Shown: piece after piece, positions 7,386 through 15,109 of the stretch | Position numbering within the stretch: position 1 is the first letter of the stretch | Layout: every line of letters begins with the position of its first letter | Assembly (NCBI GenBank): GCA_050329935.1 | Contig: JBHJOI010000006.1 | Coordinates: forward strand, 1-52,728 | DNA: 52,728 bases | Reading direction: 5' to 3' | Origin: CAYSFW01 sp050329935 | Lineage (GTDB): Bacteria; Pseudomonadota; Gammaproteobacteria; UWMA-0217 | Position numbers and translations under genes: made by a program | Notes under the pieces: generated by a model | Seen by the model: the letters and a program-made list of their open reading frames with translations, nothing else | What the model was told of the DNA's origin: nothing | Database searches by the model: none

Positions 7386-8579
7386 ATGGAATTGAAATTC
7401 TCAACTCACAACGGCAGGCACGAGAAACTCGAAGAACCAACATTTCTCGCCGCTCGACGATGCGGTTCAGCCGGCTTGGGGCGCAGGCTTCGATCCGGTT
7501 TTCCGCGACGTCGTGGACGCGATAGACCCGAAAGCCAGTCGCGACGAGGCGGTGAAGGTGAAGGGACTTTGAAACGCCACTTCGAGATCGTGCAGAGGAA
7601 CCTGGAGTTTGCAGGAAATGATCGAGGCTTGCCAAGCCACCTGTTCCCTTATCTCCAAAGGCCATTGGTTCAAGTACTCCTGCGTCTTGCCCAAGTCGGC
7701 TACATCACGGATCCGCCCACATGTGAATCGCGCGATGAAGTCCTTCGTCTGGTTCTCTGGTGGATTCCGTGGGTCCACGACAAAGCGAAGGCGAGCCGAA
7801 TAGCGTTCGAGTGTATAAAGCCCCTTGAAAAGGGTGGCTTCGTTAGACTTGGCAAAGAAATCTACACCAAAATCATTGATGGAGCGGCTGCGAGCCGCTT
7901 ACAGCCTCCAGAAAAAATCGAGACTCTCCGTCTCCATGAATCCCCAACCGAGGGAACCCGGCCCCTTCGTGGCTGGTCAAGATTTAGCACCCCCGAAAGT
8001 GATCCCGGAATAAATCGCGTGGTACGTGAATTTTACAGGAGTTGGTGGCTCGGGCAGAACGGGCGGCACCCCATACTTCTTTGGCTACAGCGCGAGTACG
8101 CTCGCAGTCTGGGCGGTGAAGCCTTGGCGGGCATGGAAGAAGACACACCTTTTGATTTCGATCACATTCTTCCACAAGCGCATTGGAGCTGGTGGACAGG
8201 CTTTGCCAAGGGACAGCGGCTTCCAGACTTCTTCGCGAACGACGAAGAGCGCCATTACTACGTTGTAGGGCATGCGATAGGTAACGTCCGTATTTGGAGC
8301 ACGTCGGACAACCGCAGTGACGGAGACGCCTCGCCGAAAGACAAGATGACTTCCCATGAAGGGGGGCCAATATACTGGATGAAGAAAAGCGCGATTGCCG
8401 AGTCTCAGGAACATCTATGGGAAGCATGTTCGCCTGCCGATAACGCTGACGGCGACAACAAGAAACTCTGGGATCTTGATAGAGCGATCGCCTTTCAACG
8501 GGTCGTCGAGAACAGAACCTTCGATCTTTACAAGCGCTTGTATGATGAAGTCAGCTTTGAGCAGTGGATCGAATCATGA
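7386..8579 (+). pseudogene. Decayed second DUF262-family HNH protein, 5'-truncated and frameshifted
   Basis: The open frame from ATG 7386 is 397 codons, but only the part after about 7566 looks like protein: LKRHFEIVQRN, LFPYLQRPLVQVLLRLAQ, LWLQREYARS, FDFDHILPQ (HNH, about 8152-8180), IGNVRIWSTSDNRS. Before that, the sensible peptide lies in another frame (HFSPLDDAVQPAWGAGFDP, then VFRDVVDAIDPKASRDEA) and ends at a stop just after 7566. One G missing from the run at 7563-7565 would join the two. The N-terminal DUF262 domain with its DGQQR motif is absent. The C-terminus parallels the intact DUF262 protein (WLQR.Y, DHxxP, GN.R, SDNR), so this is a broken family member facing the other way. 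Confidence 0.7.
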
Positions 8580-8608
8580 ATTCCTAGTGCGCTTTCATAG
8601 CCGGCAAC

Positions 8609-8679
8609 CGTAGCCCGGATGCAGCGCAGCGAAATCCGGAGTTGGAATCGCAAGCCAATCCCCGGATTCCGTTTCATCC
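8609..8679. repeat. REP-like palindromic dispersed repeat, copy B
   Basis: It starts with CGTAGCCCGGATGCAGCGCAGC and carries the diagnostic CAATCCCCGGATTCCGTTTCAT half. It is the same family as 3417-3493 and 9328-9413, with the inner palindrome partly degenerate. It lies immediately upstream of the mazEF module. Confidence 0.8.
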
Positions 8680-8740
8680 CACCCCAACCGTCGCTTTCGC
8701 GTTCGCTGACGCCAATATGGAAGCCATCCAGACTGCCCGC

Positions 8741-8763
8741 TAAACTGTTGCATGTAACGCAAC
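8741..8763 (+). promoter_or_regulatory. Possible mazEF operator and -10 region
   Basis: A TAAACT -10-like hexamer (8741-8746) abuts an inverted repeat GTTGC-N7-GCAAC (8747-8763), 13 bases before the mazE start codon. Antitoxins of this type usually autorepress through such palindromes. No good -35 box is visible, so this is tentative. Confidence 0.3.
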
Positions 8764-8775
8764 CTGGGGACCCCC

Positions 8776-9000
8776 ATGGCGACCACGCCTGTCAACACAC
8801 GGGTGCAAAAGCACCGCGACGCGCTACGCGAGGCTGGGCTTCACCCGGTGCAGATCGGGGTGCCGGATACGAGGCGGCCGGGTTTCGCCGAGGATTGCCG
8901 GCGGCAGTCGCTCCTGGTCGCTCAGGCGGACGCCGAGGACAGGGGGCTGGATCGCCTGCTGGATGAAGCCTTGGCCGATCTCGATGGCTGGACCGAATGA
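8776..9000 (+). CDS. mazE: MazE-family antitoxin (DUF3018)
   Basis: A 74-residue antitoxin with a GGGGA ribosome site before ATG 8776. The family track is very clear: RVQKHRDALREAGLHPVQI, VPDTRRPGFAEDCRRQS, LLVAQADA and a short acidic C-terminal tail ending LADLDGWTE. In this family the N-terminal part binds DNA and the acidic tail wraps the toxin. The stop codon overlaps the start of the MazF/PemK-type gene (ATGA at 8997-9000), giving translational coupling in the usual antitoxin-first order. The module is bracketed by two REP-like repeats, which suggests movement as a cassette. This MazE type differs from E. coli MazE, so the symbol denotes family only. Confidence 0.85.
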   Translation: MATTPVNTRVQKHRDALREAGLHPVQIGVPDTRRPGFAEDCRRQSLLVAQADAEDRGLDRLLDEALADLDGWTE

Positions 9001-9323
9001 AACGGGGCGATCTCGTGACGATCTCGATGCTGGGGGATTTCGGCAAACCCAGACCCGCCTTGGTGATTCAATCCGATCTGTTCGACGCTCACGCGACCGT
9101 GACCGCACTGCCCGTCACCGGCACCCTGGTCGAGGCGCCGCTGTTGCGCCTGAACGTTACGCCAAGCAACGAAAACCATTTGCGTAAACCCTCGCAGATC
9201 ATGGTGGACAAGGCGATGACCCTCAAGCGGGACAAGATCGGACCGGCATTCGGCCGAGTCGACGCGGATGCGATGATCGAGGTCGAGCGACGGTTGGCGG
9301 TATTTCTAGGCATTGCGAGGTAA
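8997..9323 (+). CDS. mazF: MazF/PemK-type endoribonuclease toxin
   Basis: 108 residues with the PemK/MazF fold pattern: an N-terminal RGDLVTISMLGDFGKPRPALVIQSD strand-loop-strand, then TALPVTGTLVEAP, LRLNVTPS, the PSQIMVDKAMTLKRDKIG segment and a C-terminal helix (AMIEVERRLAVFLGI). In MazF enzymes the conserved RPALV arginine and a Thr or Ser in the later strand contribute to mRNA cleavage. The predicted product is a sequence-specific endoribonuclease held inactive by the antitoxin encoded upstream. The length is normal and no disruption is seen, so the module should be functional. Confidence 0.85.
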   Translation: MKRGDLVTISMLGDFGKPRPALVIQSDLFDAHATVTALPVTGTLVEAPLLRLNVTPSNENHLRKPSQIMVDKAMTLKRDKIGPAFGRVDADAMIEVERRLAVFLGIAR

Positions 9324-9327
9324 GCAC

Positions 9328-9413
9328 GCGTAACCCGTATGCAGCGTAGCGGAATCCACGATTGGAATCGCAATCCAAACCCCGGATTCCATTTCATTGC
9401 GTCCGGGCTACGC
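9328..9413. repeat. REP-like palindromic dispersed repeat, copy C
   Basis: GCGTAACCCGTATGCAGCGTAGC, then GGAATCC...CCCCGGATTCC arms, ending GTCCGGGCTACGC, so both outer ends pair (GTAaCCCG with CGGGcTAC). This is the longest of the three copies. It lies directly after mazF, giving a repeat-mazEF-repeat arrangement with copy B. Confidence 0.8.
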
Positions 9414-9616
9414 CAAACAATAAACCGCGTGCGCGCGAATGTGCGTCTCTTTGGGACCGCTTTTGGTTGGTCGCTTGTGTGTGCGCCTGGTTACTCCCAG
9501 AACTCCGATTGTACCCCGCGCACCGATGGTGCTCGTCCCGCGCGAACCGCACGGGTTTCCGCCGAACGCGAGGTACTGACGCTCCGCGACGCTCGACTTG
9601 GTTGCGGACCCGTCTT

Positions 9617-9640
9617 TTGGCATGGCAATATTTGGCAATA
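9617..9640 (+). promoter_or_regulatory. Direct-repeat operator candidate upstream of parDE
   Basis: TTGGCA (9617-9622) is followed by two copies of TGGCAATA (9623-9630, 9633-9640) spaced 10 bp apart, one helical turn, 24 bases before parD. ParD proteins are ribbon-helix-helix repressors that bind such iterated sites at their own promoter. No clean -35/-10 pair stands out. Confidence 0.35.
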
Positions 9641-9663
9641 ATTGGTGACTATGGAGTGCAATC

Positions 9664-9921
9664 ATGGCGACGCTCAATATCTCGCTACCGGATCAGCTTC
9701 GCGATTGGGTCTCCGAACAGGTTCGGAGCGGTCAGTACGCCAGCGCGAGCGACTATCTGCGCGATTTAATCCGCAATGATCAACGCGAGCGAACCCAGGG
9801 TTGGGAGTGGTTGTCGAGTCATCTGGAGCCGTTGCTGGAGACACCGGTCGATCAGTTCGTCGCGCTGGGGCCGGATGAGGTGAAGGCAAGGGCTCGGCAT
9901 GCCATGAATGCCAAGGCGTGA
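9664..9921 (+). CDS. parD: ParD-family antitoxin
   Basis: 85 residues starting at ATG 9664, with GGAG upstream. The N-terminal ribbon-helix-helix motif is plain: MATLNISLPDQLRDWVSEQV, then SGQYASASDYLRDLIRNDQ, as in ParD/CC2985-type antitoxins. The C-terminal part (LEPLLETPVDQFVALGPDEV) would bind the toxin. It should dimerise, bind its own promoter and neutralise the ParE encoded next. The stop codon overlaps the GTG start of that gene by four bases. It is the third toxin-antitoxin-like module in this 10-kb accessory region. Confidence 0.85.
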   Translation: MATLNISLPDQLRDWVSEQVRSGQYASASDYLRDLIRNDQRERTQGWEWLSSHLEPLLETPVDQFVALGPDEVKARARHAMNAKA

Positions 9922-10253
9922 GTTTAGGCTACCGATTCCACCCGCTCGCCGCGGAGCAACAAGTTCGGATCTGGCGCGATACCTTTGAACGATGGGGCGA
10001 GGCGCAAGCGGACCGCTACATCGACGGCCTACACGCCGCGCTGGCGCGGGTTGCCGGCGATCGGGGATGGCCTGGGGTTAGGAGCGTACCCGCTGCCGCT
10101 GCGCCCAATGTGAAATTTTTCCACTACGGGCGCCATTACGTGTTTTTTCGAGAGGAAGAACCCACGGCGGGTGGCCTGTTGCTGGTTCTGACGATCTTGC
10201 ATGATCGTATGGACATCCCGCGAAGGCTGGGGGAAGAGCTGCGGCGTTTGTGA
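9918..10253 (+). CDS. parE: ParE-family toxin (RelE/ParE superfamily)
   Basis: 111 residues from GTG 9918, overlapping the parD stop (GTGA). The ParE pattern runs YRFHPLAAEQQVRIWRDTFERWGEAQADRYIDGLHAALARVA, followed by a strand pair with NVKFFHYGRHYVFFRE and LLLVLTILHDRMDIPRRL, the typical ParE C-terminal motif (vLhdrMd.p.rL). ParE toxins poison DNA gyrase. A run of alanines in the middle (SVPAAAAPN) replaces the usual GR-rich loop, but the frame and both ends are intact. It is paired with the ParD antitoxin encoded immediately upstream. Confidence 0.85.
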   Translation: MSLGYRFHPLAAEQQVRIWRDTFERWGEAQADRYIDGLHAALARVAGDRGWPGVRSVPAAAAPNVKFFHYGRHYVFFREEEPTAGGLLLVLTILHDRMDIPRRLGEELRRL

Positions 10254-10267
10254 GCCGAATTCTGGCC

Positions 10268-10472
10268 CGACTTGAATGTCGTCGTTCTCGCCGATTTGCG
10301 CGAAGAATTTGCCTATGCCGTGTTTGCTAGACCGCCGAACGGATTACGAAAGCGCCAGTGGCGCGATGAGATGCCAATCGACGTTGTCGGCAACGTCGGT
10401 GAGCAAGGTGGCGATATCGCCTCGACCAAAGGCGTCTTGGGTGCGCTCGATGGTTTCGCGTGCTGTAGTCAT
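10268..10472 (-). pseudogene. SnoaL-like (NTF2-fold) protein remnant
   Basis: On the minus strand from ATG 10472, with GGGAG upstream, the frame reads TARETIERTQDAFGRGDIATLL, then DVADNVDWHLIAPLA. This is the N-terminal signature of SnoaL-like NTF2-fold proteins. A TAA interrupts at 10344-10346. The same frame then continues with RRSSKHGIGKFFAQIGENDDIQ, the next expected segment of the family. Similarity ends near 10268, just short of the parE stop codon. The gene thus has an internal stop and a lost 3' half, probably removed when the toxin module arrived. Confidence 0.55.
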
Positions 10473-10571
10473 GATTGCGCTCCCGTGAGTGGTGAGACAC
10501 TGGGAAATACGCAGTTGTACGAATGATTGGCGACGGGTTTCGCATCAAACAACAAATCAGTCTCCGCAACC

Positions 10572-12515
10572 TCACCCCGCATGATTCGCCAGCACTAGCA
10601 CTTCGGAAGGGGCCACGCCTTGAATTCTGACGAACGCGGTGCCGTCGTGATCGCGGTGAACCGCTAGGGTCGAGCCGACTGGAAAATCGCCGTTGTAGCC
10701 GCTGGGGTCGGCTGCTTGCGCGGTGTTGAGCACGACTGTGAGTGTTCCAGGGGCCAGGTTGAGTCTGGCGTCGACGACTACGTCGGCGCCGCGTGCTTCG
10801 ACGCCGTGTGGATTGAGGACGCAGAGCAGTTCCTCGTCGTCGAGTATGCGCGACCACGCGATGAGTTCGCCGGGACCGTGCAGGGCGAAGGGGCGGTCGA
10901 GAAAGCGCACCGGGCGTGCGTACTGGCGGCCATAACGCAGGGCTGGAAAGCCCTGGCGCGCGGTATTCAACGCGGCGATGCGGCGGTAAACCGGATGATC
11001 GGGGTCGAAGCAGTGCTGACCGGCGGTGCCGAAGGGGCCGAATCCGGGGAGTGAGGTATCGATCGACGCCGCCGCGTTGGGCAAGCCAGCACGGCCGGCG
11101 CGCCGCGGGTGTTCGGGGCCGAACATGGCCTCGCGCAGGTAGCGATCCGAGCCTTTCCAGCCGGGGAGCCAGTGGCGTTCAGCGGGTTCGGGGCCGGCCA
11201 GTGCCTGTTCGGTGCCGTAGTAAACGCAGGGGATGCCGAGGGTCAGTAGTTGCAGCGCGACGCCTGCGACGATTTGATGCGTCGATGCCGCCTCGCTGGC
11301 GAAACGGATCTTTGCGCCGAAGACGTGATCGTGGTCGTCGAGTATCGAGACGTGGCGCGCGCCGAGGTTGCGGTGTGAGCCCATCGCGGCCGCGCCGGAT
11401 TCGAATCCGCTGAAAAAGGCGCCGGGGTGTTGCAGGCCTTTGGCCACGCCATTCAGCGCGAGGCGCATTTCGCCGATATCGAGCGCGGCGTTGAGGTTGC
11501 GTTCCAGCACGTCGAGGTAGCGTTGCTGCGCGTAGTCGCCGCCGGCAATTTCGCCGACGAGAAAGAAATCGCTTTTGCCGAGATTATTGGCGAACTCCTT
11601 GACCGTGCCGCAGAAGTTGCGCGCCTCCTCGAACGAGATGTGTTTCAGGGTGTCGATGCGAAAACCATCGCAGTCGCTCAGCGCGATCCAGTATTTGTAG
11701 CAGCGGGCGAGGTCGGCGAGCAGTTCACCATCGCCGAGGCGAAAGTCGCGCAGGCTTAGAAAATCGCTGCGCTTGTGCTCGGCGTTGGCGTCGCCGAGGT
11801 CGCCCGCGCCGAGGCTACCGCTGCCGGCGCGGGTGTAGCGTTCCACGTCTTGCAATTCGGCTGGCCAGACGCCGTCGTCGGCGGTCGCGATCAAGGCGCG
11901 CTCGCGGCCATCGGCGTCGAGCCAAGCGCCGAATGGGTAACGCAGCGGCGGCGGCAGGTAGGGCGGTTCGTAGGTGCCGCCGGGGTAAACCCAGTTGGCG
12001 CCGGAGTGGTTGAAGATGATGTCGAGAATGATCCGCAGCCCTTTCGCGTGCGCGGCGTCGACCAGTTCCACGAGATCGCGGCGGTCGCCGAATCGTGGGT
12101 CGATATCGAGGAAGTCCTGGATGCCGTAGCCGTGAAAGGTGTCGAGGTGAGCGCGCTGGCGGAACACCGGGCTCAGCCAGATCGTGGTGACGCCGAGTCC
12201 CTTGAGGTAATCGAGTTTCGACCTGACGCCGCGCAAGGTGCCGCCTTGCCAGCGGTCGCCGCCGGATTCGGCCCAGCGGTCCCAGCGCCAGGGCGCGCCG
12301 TCGATCATCGGGCGCGCGGCGGGCAGCGCGGTGCGGTCGAGTAACGGGCGGCTCGCCTCCGCGCCGTCACTGAAGCGATCGACCAGCAGAAAATACAACA
12401 CCTCGTCGCGCCAGTCGGCGGGGGAGGGGAAGTAGCGTTGGCGGCGGGGCAGGTCGACATCGGCGCGGACGCTCGCCGGGCGCGGTTGGTTCAGCGTGTG
12501 TTCCCGAAAGCTCAT
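10572..12515 (-). CDS. Alpha-amylase family glycoside hydrolase (GH13), cytosolic
   Basis: 647 residues from ATG 12515, with GAGG about 9 nt upstream; a 39-residue longer frame has no ribosome site and low-complexity sequence. The GH13 regions are all present: LDIIFNHSG (region I), GFRIDTLKH (nucleophile D288), FLVGEIAGG (acid/base E322) and ILDDHDH (D396). A C-terminal beta domain carries LLCVLNPHG. There is no signal peptide, so it likely acts on internal glycogen or maltodextrin; exact specificity cannot be read from sequence. It stands alone on the minus strand, divergent from the polyphosphate:AMP phosphotransferase gene across about 350 bases. Gene length and residues look normal. Confidence 0.85.
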   Translation of the reverse strand: MSFREHTLNQPRPASVRADVDLPRRQRYFPSPADWRDEVLYFLLVDRFSDGAEASRPLLDRTALPAARPMIDGAPWRWDRWAESGGDRWQGGTLRGVRSKLDYLKGLGVTTIWLSPVFRQRAHLDTFHGYGIQDFLDIDPRFGDRRDLVELVDAAHAKGLRIILDIIFNHSGANWVYPGGTYEPPYLPPPLRYPFGAWLDADGRERALIATADDGVWPAELQDVERYTRAGSGSLGAGDLGDANAEHKRSDFLSLRDFRLGDGELLADLARCYKYWIALSDCDGFRIDTLKHISFEEARNFCGTVKEFANNLGKSDFFLVGEIAGGDYAQQRYLDVLERNLNAALDIGEMRLALNGVAKGLQHPGAFFSGFESGAAAMGSHRNLGARHVSILDDHDHVFGAKIRFASEAASTHQIVAGVALQLLTLGIPCVYYGTEQALAGPEPAERHWLPGWKGSDRYLREAMFGPEHPRRAGRAGLPNAAASIDTSLPGFGPFGTAGQHCFDPDHPVYRRIAALNTARQGFPALRYGRQYARPVRFLDRPFALHGPGELIAWSRILDDEELLCVLNPHGVEARGADVVVDARLNLAPGTLTVVLNTAQAADPSGYNGDFPVGSTLAVHRDHDGTAFVRIQGVAPSEVLVLANHAG

Positions 12516-12861
12516 GCGGGTAGCCTCGTAGTGCGATGGATTACTCGGCGGGTTCGTCGTGGACCCGCTTTGAGGATAGTTCGAGACGGATGATTGTGCT
12601 CGAACGCGAGGCCGGTGCGAAAACGCCGTCAAGGCCCGGTCGGTCGGCGACGTTCACCCGTCGCGCTGAAAAAAGACTTGCAATCCTAGGGTTTCTCCCC
12701 GAAAAAGAAGGTGCACGCAAGCTTGGATACACTCGGTTCGGCACACGCGGATCGGGATTGGCGCGCAACTCGGTTGATGTGGCGGTTGGAATGGCGCCGA
12801 GCATGCCCGAACACGTTTCACACCTAACAGCCGCCGGATTGCGCGGTAAGCGAGTAGAGGC
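12516..12861. other. Divergent intergenic region, amylase / polyphosphate kinase
   Basis: 346 bases that must hold promoters for both flanking genes. I see no convincing sigma-70 box pair and no strong hairpin. Short open frames crossing it lack ribosome sites and family features. Confidence 0.5.
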
Positions 12862-14367
12862 ATGTTTGCAACCGCCAAGATCGGCCGGACGCTGAGCAAA
12901 GAGGCCTACAAGGCCGAAGTGGACGACTTACGCACCCAGCTGCTCGAAGCGCAGCTCGCGCTGCGCGAACGGAATATTCCGGTTTATTTGATCATCGCGG
13001 GTATCGAGGGGGCCGGCAAAGGCGGGGTCGTTAACGCGCTCGATGAGTGGCTGGACGCGCGTGGCGTCGATGTCTATGCGTTTTGGGAGGAATCGGACGA
13101 GGAGCGATTGCGGCCGCACGCCTGGCGGTTCTGGCGCGCGATGCCCGCGCGGGGCGCGATCGGGGTGTTTTTTGGCGGTTGGTATCTGCGTCCGATCGAA
13201 CAACGCTTCAGCGGCGAGTGGGACGATGCCAAGCTCGATCAATGCCTGCGCGGGATTCGCGAGCTCGAGCGCATGTTGATCAACGACAACGCGCTGATCG
13301 TCAAGTGTTGGTATCACTTTCCCGAGGAGATTCAGCGCCAGCGGCTCAAGGCGCTGGCACGCAACGATCGCAGTCGCTGGAAAATGTTGCCGAAGAAGTC
13401 GCGGTTCAGCGAGGACTATCGCCGATTCGAGGAGGTCGCGGATCGGGTGCTGCGCAGCACCGATATCGGGCGCGCGCCGTGGCACATCATCGAGGCGACC
13501 GACAGTCGCTACCGCGACATGACCACCGGACGCATCCTGTTGAACGCAATGCAACACGCGCTGGCGCAAGCGCCGCAGGCCGAGCGGCTGGACGATGCAC
13601 CGGTCAACGGCAATAGCGACCTGCTGCCGAATGCGCCCGAGGCGCGGATCACGTTGCTTGACCGGATCGATCTGGCGCAAACGATCGAACGCGAGGTGTA
13701 CAACAAGCGCCTGGAGGCGTTGCAGACCGAACTCAGCGAACTCGCGTGGCGCGCGTATAACCGGAAAGTCTCCACCGTGCTGGTGTTCGAGGGGGTCGAT
13801 GCCGCTGGCAAGGGCGGTGCGATCCGTCGTCTCACCCAGGCGATCGACAGCCGCTTGCGACAGGTCATCCAAATTGCCGCGCCTACCGACGAGGAAAAGG
13901 CGCATCACTACCTGTGGCGGTTCTGGCGCCACATTCCGCGTGCGGGGCGTATCGCCATTTTCGATCGCTCTTGGTACGGTCGTGTTCTGGTCGAGCGCGT
14001 GGAAGGTTTCACGACACACGCCAACTGGGGGCGCGCTTACCTCGAAATCAACGATTTCGAAGCGCAGCTCACCCAGTCGGGCGTGATCGTGCAGAAATTC
14101 TGGTTGCAAATCAGCAAGGATGAGCAGCTCGCCCGGTTCGAGGCACGCGCCAATTCGCCCTTTAAGTCTTACAAGATCACCGACGAGGATTGGCGCAACC
14201 GTGACAAGTGGGATCAATATCGCGAGGCGGTCAACGAAATGCTGGCGCGCACCTCGGCGCAGCACGCCCCCTGGAACCTGATTGCCGGCAACGACAAGCG
14301 CGTTGCGCGCATCCAGGTGCTGGCGGTCGTGACCGCGGCGTTGCGCGAGGCGCTCAAGGAGAAATGA
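12862..14367 (+). CDS. pap: Polyphosphate:AMP phosphotransferase (two-domain PPK2)
   Basis: 501 residues with two fused PPK2 domains, the layout of class II PPK2 enzymes that phosphorylate AMP to ADP using polyphosphate. Each half has a Walker A loop: GIEGAGKGG at about 47-55 and EGVDAAGKGG at about 310-319. The C-terminal half has the complete PPK2 signature FDRSWYGRVLVERVEG and lid residues (RANSPFKSYKITDEDWRNRDKW). The N-terminal half has the weaker GGWYLRPIE version, consistent with a mainly structural first domain. The enzyme is cytosolic. Together with polyphosphate it can regenerate adenylates. The amylase gene next door is divergent, and greB lies 130 bp downstream. Confidence 0.9.
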   Translation: MFATAKIGRTLSKEAYKAEVDDLRTQLLEAQLALRERNIPVYLIIAGIEGAGKGGVVNALDEWLDARGVDVYAFWEESDEERLRPHAWRFWRAMPARGAIGVFFGGWYLRPIEQRFSGEWDDAKLDQCLRGIRELERMLINDNALIVKCWYHFPEEIQRQRLKALARNDRSRWKMLPKKSRFSEDYRRFEEVADRVLRSTDIGRAPWHIIEATDSRYRDMTTGRILLNAMQHALAQAPQAERLDDAPVNGNSDLLPNAPEARITLLDRIDLAQTIEREVYNKRLEALQTELSELAWRAYNRKVSTVLVFEGVDAAGKGGAIRRLTQAIDSRLRQVIQIAAPTDEEKAHHYLWRFWRHIPRAGRIAIFDRSWYGRVLVERVEGFTTHANWGRAYLEINDFEAQLTQSGVIVQKFWLQISKDEQLARFEARANSPFKSYKITDEDWRNRDKWDQYREAVNEMLARTSAQHAPWNLIAGNDKRVARIQVLAVVTAALREALKEK

Positions 14368-14498
14368 AGTGGGTGAACGTGGGTGTTTGCCGCGGCCGCG
14401 ATCCTCCGGGGCGACGTTCTTGCCATGAGCGCGGTATTGCTTGACCTCGATCCGGCGCACCGGGCTCCCCTGACAATCACTTTACCAACACGGTAATC

Positions 14499-15011
14499 AT
14501 GGGACGTTATCGCCCGCCACAACCCCTATCGTCGCCTTACATCACGGCCGACGGATTCCGCCAGCTCCAGGCGGAGCTGGACGCGCTCTGGACGCGTCGA
14601 CGCGAGGTGGTTCGGGCGCTGAGCGCGGCGGCCGCGGAGGGGGATCGCTCGGAGAACGCCGAATACATCTATCGCAAGAAGGAATTGCGCGAGATCGACC
14701 GGCGAGTGCGTTACTTACAAAAGCGCTTGCCTGATCTCAAGGTCGTGAACAGCGTGCCCGATGACCGCGATCGCGTGTTTTTTGGCGCCGAGGTGCATCT
14801 AGAGGATGAGGCTGGAGTCGAGTTGATCTGTCGTATCGTCGGCGCGGATGAAATCGACCCCGCGCGTAACTGGATCAGCATGGATTCGCCCTTGGCGCGC
14901 GCCCTGCTCGGCCGGGCGCTGGATGACGAGGTGCCGGTACAAAGCCCGACTGGCGCAGCGAACTACTTGATCGTCGCGATCGAATACCGCGCGCCGTCAC
15001 CGATGGCTTGA
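14499..15011 (+). CDS. greB: Transcription elongation factor GreB
   Basis: 170 residues. The N-terminal coiled coil reaches into the RNA polymerase secondary channel and stimulates cleavage of backtracked RNA. GreB-type tip and helix motifs are visible: AAAEGDRSENAEYIYRKKELREID and RRVRYLQKRL. The FKBP-like C-terminal domain follows (VFFGAEVHLED, ISMDSPLARALLGR, VPVQSPTGA). GDRSENAEY carries the acidic tip residues. The RRVRYLQKRL basic patch separates it from GreA, which is encoded separately at 23061. No strong ribosome site precedes ATG 14499. It appears to be a single-gene unit. Confidence 0.9.
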   Translation: MGRYRPPQPLSSPYITADGFRQLQAELDALWTRRREVVRALSAAAAEGDRSENAEYIYRKKELREIDRRVRYLQKRLPDLKVVNSVPDDRDRVFFGAEVHLEDEAGVELICRIVGADEIDPARNWISMDSPLARALLGRALDDEVPVQSPTGAANYLIVAIEYRAPSPMA

Positions 15012-15109
15012 CCTCGGGGGTTCGGGGGGCTAGAGTTTCGGCCAATGAAAGAATCGTGATTTCAGATAGTTACAGATAGTTACATTCACTTAACCAAGGT
15101 GGCGCAAAG

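Noticed and set aside
12928..14460. Long 510-codon open frame antisense to the polyphosphate:AMP phosphotransferase gene
   Set aside because: High-GC shadow frame: no domain, biased composition, and the opposite strand has complete PPK2 motifs.
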